Source: Carposina sasakii
Taxonomy: Eukaryota; Arthropoda; Insecta; Lepidoptera; Carposinidae
Reading direction: 5' to 3'
Assembly (NCBI GenBank): GCA_014607495.2
Contig: CP053149.1
Span: 17,124,120 to 17,188,119 of the forward strand
Length of the DNA stretch: 64,000 nt
The translations under genes and the position numbers were made by a program. The notes under the pieces were generated by a model. The model was not told where the DNA came from and ran no database searches. It saw nothing but the letters and a program-made list of their open reading frames with translations. Position 1 is the first letter of the stretch, and every line of letters starts with the position of its first letter. Shown here piece after piece: positions 56,801-64,000 of the stretch.

Positions 56801-59800
56801 GGCGCTGTGCAGGGTACGTCTCTGTTACATCACAGTTAGCTCTATTAAATAGCTTAGGCACTAGTTTCCGATGAGCTAAGTGTTGGTTGTAAGCAACAAT
56901 GGTGTTGCTAAAGAAACAAATACGAGTAGATAGACAACCAAGGGCTGATTTTTCCGAACGTACGAGTAGATAGCCTATCAGAAGAATAAAATTGATGTTG
57001 TCTTTCTCTAAAACTTGATCATGATAGAGACAGCATCAACTTTATTCATTGGAAAAATCGGCCCTTATTATAGTTAAATGTACCCAATATTTTTTCAGAA
57101 GCTGGCGGCAGAGGTGGAGAGTTTGAAGATAGAAATATGCGATTTTCTGAACAGTTCCAACAACAATGACTCGGTATTTACTAGAACTAACCGTGTGTGG
57201 TGTGCCTTGTGTGTTCATTTACTGTTATCCATTAGAATATGGACATATTACCTACTTGTTTTTTATAACTATAAATCGACATCTAGCGTCATTGTTGCAA
57301 TACAATTTCCGTAGCCGACTGAAATCGTTTCAAGGCCTGCTTTAAGATTTCTGAACCTGCTATTACATCGGAAGTTTTTTATTACTTGTTACTATTGTAT
57401 TTTGCTTGCAAATAAATGATTATAATCCTGTGAAGTTATGTTATATGTATAAGTGTAAAAGTGAGCGCGTGTCAGTGTGTGTGTGTTTGTGCAGGGCGTG
57501 TGGGAGGCGAGCGAGGCGAGCGCGGAACTACTCGACATCATGCAGCAGCTGCGTCTGCTGCAGCGCGTGCTGCGGGTACGTCACGGGGGAGGGGGTGTAG
57601 CGGAGTGCTGTGGGTACGTCACGGGGGAGGGGGTGTAGCGGAGTGCTGCGGGTACGTCACGGGGGGGAGTACATCATGCAGCAGCTGCGAAATAAGGAAT
57701 CCCATTGATCTAAAGTTCTGTTAGATTAGAACCCTAGTTCTCGCATTGTGGTAGTTGACTTGTGTGTGTGTTATATTTTATTTTATCAGCGTTATTTGGT
57801 TTGATTTCATAGATTATTAACCATGGATTTTGATGGACCACATGTTACGATTATGATGGATGCAACCAAATAAAGATTTTTTTGTGATAACTTTGTGGAC
57901 TTTCATTTTACTAACAATTTAACTATATTTATACATTTAAACTTTGTCTTTATTTATTTTGTGCTATTTTTTATTTTATTTTCTGGAAAAGGATGCTTCC
58001 TTTGATAAGTATCAAGTGCATGAAACAAAGTGGATCCTATAGTATAGATTATAGTGTAATCTAATCATTAACGACTTAATTAATAGCATGTTAATAAATA
58101 CGCTACAACAGATTAGAATATATAGGTAGTAATATAATAATATAATTATTATTATTGTAAATATTGTTCTGTCTTGCAGGAGCAATGCACGTGCGGGCTA
58201 GACGCTGAAAACTGTGTGCTTAAAGAGCAGAAGCAAGCGATGCAGGTCTGTCCTGTTATCCTTTTTATCTGTGTTACTACCGTTCTTACTTTCAATAGTA
58301 ACATGGATTTTTATTTGCCCGCGATACTATTGATAGTCCTGGTTGTAACACGGGAGAATTTTTATTTTTATACTATTGATAGTCCCGGTTGTAACACGGG
58401 AGAATTTTTATTTTTATACTATTGATAGTCCCGGTTGTAACACGGGAGAATTTTTATTTTTATACTATTGATAGTCCCGGTTGTAACACGGGAGAATTTT
58501 TATTTTTATACTATTGATAGTCCCGGTTGTAACACGGGAGAATTTTTATTTTTATACTATTGATAGTCCCGGTTGTAACACGGGAGAATTTTTATTTTTA
58601 TACTATTGATAGTCCCGGTTGTAACACGGGAGAATTTTTATTTTTATACTATTGATAGCCCCGGTTGTAACACGAGAGAATTTTTATTTCCCACACGGTT
58701 AACGAAGGATACTATCATCGTTTGCTAGACCTCAACATCAAGTTAGCTACTAGCGACCTAATACTTTATTGAGGCGCAACCTCTAATTGATCATCTTATT
58801 TTGGTGCTCATAGTTTAAAATAATTATTTTATAAAATTATTAATAAAGAAAATGGAAAAAATTCTTCACCCGAGTGGGAATCGAACCCACGACCACTGCA
58901 AACCGTGCCAGCCGCTATAACCACTAAGCCACCGGGCCAATAATTATTTTGTTACATATATGTCGAATGGGCCGCGCGGTGCTGGCAGAGTAGAATTCGT
59001 ACCACCCCATGTCTACCCGTGGGTATCGTACGAGGCTTTCCGGGAGGTGGGCAGCAGCGCTTCCCGTGTTGACAACATAGTCCAAAATACAAACTGCGGT
59101 CACCAACCCGCCTGCCCAGCGTGGTGACTATGGGCAAATACCCCCCATGACAGTCTTGTGGCGTGCCCTGGGGGAGGCCTACGTCCAGCAGTGAACTACA
59201 ATAGGCTGATGATGATGATGTCAAATGGGGTTCCTGAACATAAATGAGATCTTACATCCACGTTTAGTGGGGGACACACGTAAATGGATCAGTGACAAGT
59301 TGCTAGTTTATCGCCTGAGAGAATGAACGAGTTCCTCAGTCGACTCTTTCGACGTAGATACACGTAAAGAGATGCAGCTGATGTGTTCTAGTGAAGCATC
59401 ATCACCGGACTATTACCTATTAAGTTAGTCAATTAAAATTGTTTACACTCGTAGGATGAGATCGCCATGCTTCGTAAAGAGATAGGGGAGCTGCAGGTGC
59501 AAGCTATTGAAAATGACAACCTAATCATGGAGTATAAACAGCTTTTAGAACAGAAGGAAATAGAGGTACGTTTCTAGCAGATATGCACCAACCATGACGA
59601 AAGAAGAAAGGTGGTGGTCTAATGACAGTGTTTGTTCATACTCGTAGAAAATATTATCGCCGTTTTGTGTGTGTCTCGAGCGGGGACCCCGGGGGGAGGG
59701 GAGGCCAATGTTTGCCAGTAATTTAGTTTATACTGCGCTACTTCTATGTTGATAATAATCAATGCAATAATATCTAAATCATTCCAATACCCTCAAATTA

Positions 59801-62800
59801 ATTTTAGAATGCATTTATCAAGGTCTCGATGAGTATTGTCAGTTTGCTATATTTCTCTCAATTCAGGTATTAAAATACATATTATGTAGTGATTTATCCA
59901 TTTTGTTCTAGAATAAAAACATGAATGTGCTATTTGCCGAAAACGAAAAGTTAAAAGAACAGAATGCGGCTATGATGGTAAGTAATATTAATTAGTAGCT
60001 AAAATTACGAATAAAACTAAATACCGAAACGTATTTTTTAAGTAATACTTAGCTACTTTCTGTATGTCAGTTTTCTTAAAAATAAACTTTTTAGGAGGAT
60101 ATTCACCGACTCCATCAAAAGATAAACAGGTTACAAGAAGAGACCAGACATAATAAAATAGACGGACAGCTTCTACAACGTTCACAAGAAATAGAGCAAA
60201 AAGAGAAGGAGGTTTGTTGCACTTTTCTCTCTCTTCCCATATTTCTATCCCCTTTTCTCTATCTCTATTTGGCTGCAAGTAACCATGGAATCATACAATT
60301 TTACCAAAGTATTTTATTCCAGGAAATTGAAAGACTCCGCCAAGATATATTCGAATTAGAAAGAAATGCGATAGAAAAGGACAACGAGCTTTTGGAATAT
60401 AAAGAACTAATAGAACAAAATGAGTCGGAGGTATGTTTATTTATAATTAGAAATTATTACAAATGGTACCTACGTCTTTAAAGAAATTTATCAGATGTAA
60501 TGTCTTAGTTGCAGTCAGACAAAATGCCTAAAAACAGAGTGACACATGTCAGAGAAGACAGTGAAGAGTTTTTGAAGAAACAACTTGAGGAATTACGAGG
60601 TATCGTATCATATAATGTTGTCTTTCTATAAAACTTGATCAAGAGTGACATCAAGTCGACATTAAGCCGGAAACGGGAGATAGGCCAAGTCATAATAGTT
60701 ATCAGAAAAAAAAAATCTAAGTTATGTACTTTATAAATTATTGCTACAAATCTTCACTTTCTGTGAATTTCTTTTTTATTCTGTAATCCTGAAAAGTGCT
60801 TTTGTAAACTTGTTGCCTAAAATTCAAAGCCAACTGCTCCAGTTTGGAAGAAAATGTCACGTTTTGCCTAACCAACTATTTAAAATTAATACTTCGCCCA
60901 ACCTTAACTGGCTGTACTGAAAAAAATGTACATAACTTAGATAAAAAAAAAAAATCTGATAACTATTATAACTTGGCCTATCTCCCGTTTCCAGCTTGAC
61001 GTCGACTTCCGGGACATTCTGTATAGACACTGCTATGTTTCTGAGATAGTGTAGTCAGTACTGCAGGTTCATCAGCAGATCATAAGCCACGTCATAGAGG
61101 AATAATATTTCATAGAGTGCTAATCTCATACTAACAGTTTCGATATACCATAACACTTTTCGGTGCCTCACAATTCCAGTCCTTGATACTTAGATTCTAT
61201 TAGTGTAATGTATAGTAATGTACTACATTACTAATGTATTGTAACGTATGGTAATTCAATCTTAGTGTCAAGGACTGGAATTGTGAGGCACCGAAAAGTC
61301 TAATGGTGCATCGAAACTGCTAGTATGACATTAGCACTCTATGTCTACATCTTATTCCTCTATGGCCACGTTTAGTAGATCGGCGACAGATGCTAACAAC
61401 CAGTTACAAGTTGCAAGTTGATAGAATGCTCGAGTTCCTTTCTCGACTCTTATGACATGCACGGAAGGAGGTGCAGCTGATGTATTCTAGTGAAGGCCCG
61501 CATCAGAACGGAAAACGTTATCATTGAGATAAATTAGCTGAACATTGAATAAATCATAAGTTGACGTAAAAAATAAATAGAACATAACTTGCTTGTTCGT
61601 TTTCGCTGTCGTATTACTTCGGCTCAGCTGCTGGAAATAATGCCGATAAACTGCTGAGCAGTTTGGCAGTGTATATAGATAGAGTGTGTAAGGTTTGCGG
61701 ATTAAATAAAAAAACATCAAACTCTTCGTTCGCGTGTGGCAGACCTGCTGAAGCAGAAGACACATGACTGGATGGAGTGCCAGCAGTACTGCCGCACGCA
61801 GGAACAGGCCGTGAAGGAGTTGCAGGAGAAACTGCAGGGGATGCAGCGTGCGCGGGGCGGAACAGGCCAGGTATACTACAACGGTGGGGGTACAAGAAAA
61901 GTTACATGCGAATCATATTTTATGTTTCACTCTGTATGTGCGGTTGTACAGTCGCATTATATCCACATTGTTTGACAATACCCCCCATGCCCCATACCTA
62001 CATTTCTAATTTGCTATTCCTGTATACAGGGTGTTTGTGACAGAGAGGCAAATATTAATATGGTGACTTCAAACCATGATTCTGAGGCAAAAAATAGTGA
62101 AAATTTTCTCTGGAAAATTCCAGAACTTTCCGCTATTTTTTTATTTTCTGGGAAAAAATTGTTTTGTTCGTTTAATTAGGCCTTAGATAATGACTTAAAA
62201 ATATTTTTTTTACCAAAAGATGATTTTCAAAAAAGTCACGCTCAAAAAGTTCAAAAAAACTGATCAACCCTAAAGGAGAGTCACAAGTGATCTAAAAAAC
62301 AGCAATGTATCACAGAATAACCAATAAGCCCATTTAAATTGTCACAGGATCGCCTGATACAATTGGCGCGGAAAACAAGCATTACGGATAATCAACACTG
62401 TAGTACATGTTCAGCATATCAGTATTTGCCTGGCTGTCACCTACACCCTGTATATGTGCATGCCACATTTTCTAGCGAAACACGTCTCTGATCTATTAAT
62501 TCAATACTCGTAACAAAGTATCTTCAACGATGTCCTCAAAGCGCGACCCTGTTATGATCGCGGCTTTGGTTAACGTATTATAAAATTGCACTTTCAAATA
62601 CAACAATAATTTACGATAACATTTTTGTATTTTCCAGGACACAGATTTTAATGAATTACTCAATGAGAATAAAGGATTAATTGAGAAAAATAATATCATG
62701 CAGGTAAACTTATAAATCAATCTAACATCTAAAATATAAAAATGAATCGCTGAATGTGTTGCTAAGCGCAGACCTCGAGAGCAGCTGAACCGATTTCGAT

Positions 62801-64000
62801 AATTCTTTTTAGTTAATCCCTTGAATTACGAGGATAGTTCTTACGGAGAGAAAAAAAATAAAAATTGCCTAAAAAGCAACAGATTTCTTTAGCGACCGCC
62901 CATAAAGGGCACTACACCCGTGCAAAGCCAGGCAGAATCCGTAGTCACAGTAAATACTATCTCTCAGCACCTACTAAACGTAGCCACGTAGGATGATATG
63001 ATTGTGTTTCTGTCTGTTTTCTAGGAGGAACTGGACCGACTTCGCCTGAACGCGGACAAAATGACAAGTGAGACGAGACATTCTAAAAAAGACAAGCTAT
63101 TTGACGGTTCACGTCAAATAGAGCAGAGAGAAAAAGAGGTACTTATGTCTTCTCATGTATCCATAATATTTTTTGCGACAATATACAGGTTGTAACAAAA
63201 GGGGTATGTTAAGCGTAAAGCTATGTGAATAGCCCACTAAAAAGAACCTACCCACAAAATTTCAGACTCGAAATCACATGTTTATTTTTCCAGATAGTAT
63301 GGAGAATTTCTACACAACTGAGGAATGTTCATACAATCTTGAAAAATAAATATATGATTTGGAGTCTCAAATTTTGGAAAAACGTTTTCTATAGTGGGCT
63401 ATGTACATAGATTTTCGCTTAACGTACCCTTTCCGTTACACCCTGTATATATTTTTAAGAAATCTATTAATGCTTACCTATATATTATCTGACCACTATA
63501 AATGTATTTTTTTCAAGTTATAATTTTGATTTATTCTCTTTTTAATGTAAGACGTAACAATAATGAATGTTTTGCATGCCTATAATTTATGTATGTATTT
63601 GAGATGGAATGTTAATATTTTTGGAATGTAGTATGAAATGTAATATGTATACATAGTTGGTAAGCCTAAATAAATAATAATAAGTATAGCTTTGTAAGTT
63701 GGAGAGTACATTTTTATTATAACCGAATGAATTGAATCTATTGTGTGTGCATGTACTTTGTGAAATAATAAGGGCCGATTCCGGCAGTCACACTTAAACC
63801 TAATCTTAGTCAGGTCTATCTCTCTCCGTTCTTAACATAAATGGCTTGGAGAGAAAAGGACAGGTAGGACTAAATTTACGTTTAGGTTTAAGTGTGACTG
63901 CCGGAATCGACCATATTTTTTAACGTTAAGATGAATAGGTATGGTAGTAGCCTAGTGGCCTCGTAAATTCTTAGCTTTATTACACTTTTGTATTCAGGAA
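53831..64000 (+). CDS. Second coiled-coil protein, 5' part (unrecognised)
   Basis: Seventeen exons are visible: 53831-53896, 55223-55327, 55572-55670, 55773-55832, 56160-56246, 56673-56813, 57099-57173, 57495-57575, 58180-58245, 59455-59565, 59912-59977, 60095-60211, 60323-60430, 60515-60599, 61743-61870, 62638-62703 and 63025-63138. An AG acceptor at 63997 opens the next one at the very edge. They give 525 codons so far. All junctions are phase 0 except the one between 60599 and 61743 (phase 1). The N-terminus (MMFNGLLISGDSDGSDVT) is short and acidic. Then come a Gly/Ala/Cys-rich exon, long heptad-like Leu/Glu/Lys exons (EIERLRQDIFELERNAIEKD) and a Cys-rich loop (CGACGTCGES). It is probably a fibrous cytoskeletal or centrosomal protein. 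A TCAGTC initiator-like site lies at 53564. The start could also be the next ATG, at 53834. Confidence 0.75.
54342..54718. mobile_element. MITE family 7, copy 2
   Basis: TACAGGGTGTTTTTTTGTGG to ATCATCCTGTA, sharing several blocks with 33468-33778. It carries about 60 bp of extra sequence near its left third. It lies in intron 1 of the second coiled-coil gene. Confidence 0.75.
56941..57066. mobile_element. MITE family 2, copy 2
   Basis: AGGGCTGATTTTTCC on the left and GGAAAAATCGGCCCT on the right. The centre AAACTTGATCATGATAGAGA is identical to 12306-12438. It ends 32 bp before an exon. Confidence 0.75.
57567..57695 (+). repeat. 38-bp tandem repeat of an exon end and splice donor
   Basis: The exon ending at 57575 (GTGCTGCGG, then GTACGT) is followed by further copies of the unit GGGTACGTCACGGGGGAGGG, GTGTAGCGGAGTGCTG. 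The GTACGT donors lie at 57576, 57614 and 57652, exactly 38 bp apart. After the third, ACATCATGCAGCAGCTGCG at 57671-57690 repeats an internal part of the same exon (57534-57552). Three equal donor sites are therefore offered. Confidence 0.85.
58326..58690. repeat. 46-bp minisatellite, eight copies
   Basis: Units start at 58326, 58372, 58418, 58464, 58510, 58556, 58602 and 58648. They contain ACTATTGATAGTCCCGGTTG then TAACACGGGAGAATTTTTAT. The copies are nearly identical, with the first and last most diverged. Each unit can form a small CCCG / CGGG hairpin. It lies in an intron 80 bp after the exon at 58180-58245. Confidence 0.95.
58845..58940 (-). mobile_element. tRNA-headed SINE, family A
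   Basis: The minus strand contains TGGCTTAGTGGTTATAGCGG (box A) and GTGGGTTCGATTCCCACTCG (box B), then a body running into TTTTCCATTTTCTTTATTAA. It is closest to 16668-16800. Confidence 0.75.
59085..59225 (+). mobile_element. LINE or SINE 3' end
   Basis: Contains CAACCCGCCTGCCCAGCGTG and GAGGCCTACGTCCAGCAGTG, followed by a GATGATGATG tail. It is the plus-strand relative of 47315-47450. Confidence 0.65.
59255..59410 (+). mobile_element. Short interspersed repeat, intronic
   Basis: Contains ACGTTTAGTGGG, CAGTGACAAGTTGCTAG, CGCCTGAGAGAATGAACGAG and GCAGCTGATGTGTTCTAGTG. Family members are at 39655, 61365 and, inverted, 31660. Confidence 0.6.
60645..61024. mobile_element. MITE family 5, copy 2
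   Basis: Inverted arms CCGGAAACGGGAGATAGGCC and GGCCTATCTCCCGTTTCC, as in 22341-22791, but with a decayed left terminus. A fragment of MITE family 2 (AAAACTTGATCAAGAGTGAC) directly precedes it. Confidence 0.7.
61094..61362. mobile_element. Palindromic MITE family 4, copy 2
   Basis: Same palindrome as 14930-15179, with the axis at GTACTACATTACTAATGTAT and TAGAGGAATAA / TTATTCCTCTA ends. Confidence 0.8.
61365..61510 (+). mobile_element. Short interspersed repeat, intronic
   Basis: Contains CACGTTTAGTAGATCGGCGA, AGTTACAAGTTGCAAGTTGA, GCTCGAGTTCCTTTCTCGAC and GCAGCTGATGTATTCTAGTG. It starts next to the MITE at 61094-61362. Confidence 0.6.
62025..62452. mobile_element. MITE with TACAGGGTG termini
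   Basis: TACAGGGTGTTTGTGACAGA on the left and, in reverse complement, TACAGGGTGTAGGTGACAGC on the right. The interior is AT-rich and non-coding. It resembles families 3 and 7 only at its first bases. Confidence 0.65.
63184..63447. mobile_element. MITE family 3, copy 2
   Basis: TACAGGTTGTAACAAAAGGG on the left and, in reverse complement, TACAGGGTGTAACGGAAAGG on the right. The body matches 32298-32561. It lies in the intron after the exon at 63025-63138. Confidence 0.8.
63772..63915. mobile_element. Palindromic MITE family 6, full copy
   Basis: GGCCGATTCCGGCAGTCACA on the left and its inverted copy (TGTGACTGCCGGAATCGACC) on the right. The internal arms around CCTAA / TTAGG and TTCTTAACATAAATGGC are shared with 23201-23315. 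Confidence 0.75.

Noticed and set aside
58326..58690. CRISPR-like array
   Set aside because: The 46-bp units are directly adjacent and have no unique spacers. This is a eukaryotic minisatellite.

Overview
The window looks like nuclear DNA of a moth or butterfly. Introns and intergenic DNA are AT-rich and exons GC-rich. Introns are small to medium with GT-AG borders. The sequence is crowded with mariner, hAT-like and MITE elements, tRNA-headed SINEs, and LINE 3' ends of the type that read GEAYVQQW. This placement rests on pattern recognition, not on a database search.

Layout. (1) 1-5980: transposon-rich intergenic DNA, including a truncated TTA-flanked element at the edge and an hAT-like composite that carries a 108-bp repeat array which flips orientation at its centre. 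(2) 5981-7655 (+): a complete three-exon, four-helix MARVEL (CMTM-like) membrane protein. (3) 7656-21500: intergenic DNA with many MITEs and SINEs, and one 3.16-kb transposon with 420-430-bp terminal inverted repeats carrying a decayed cysteine-rich protein gene (17955-21112). (4) 21557-23482 (-): a second MARVEL gene, paralogous to the first, with two clear exons and no recognised last exon. (5) 27262-32140 (+): a complete six-exon mitochondrial carrier of the UCP5/BMCP type. Its intron 3 holds eight copies of a 93-bp unit that duplicates the intron 3/exon 4 splice junction. (6) 36018-37312: a dead mariner. (7) 38997-50048 (+): a gene of about 25 exons coding for some 1590 residues, with coiled coils, repeated cysteine motifs and low-complexity acidic/serine repeats. 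(8) 51234-53470: two minus-strand reading frames separated by a 1.76-kb TTA-flanked transposon whose end is also present, inverted, at the start of the window. (9) 53831 to the right edge (+): the 5' part (17 exons, 525 codons) of a second coiled-coil gene that runs out of the window.

The two MARVEL genes form a dispersed paralogous pair facing each other. The two large coiled-coil genes lie head to tail and both consist of phase-symmetric exons (2-2 in the first, 0-0 in the second) with visible exon duplication. I do not recognise either coiled-coil gene by name. Strongest leads: the splice-junction satellite in the carrier gene, the matching duplicated donor site at 57576, the long-TIR transposon with its unusual protein, and the cysteine-repeat protein.
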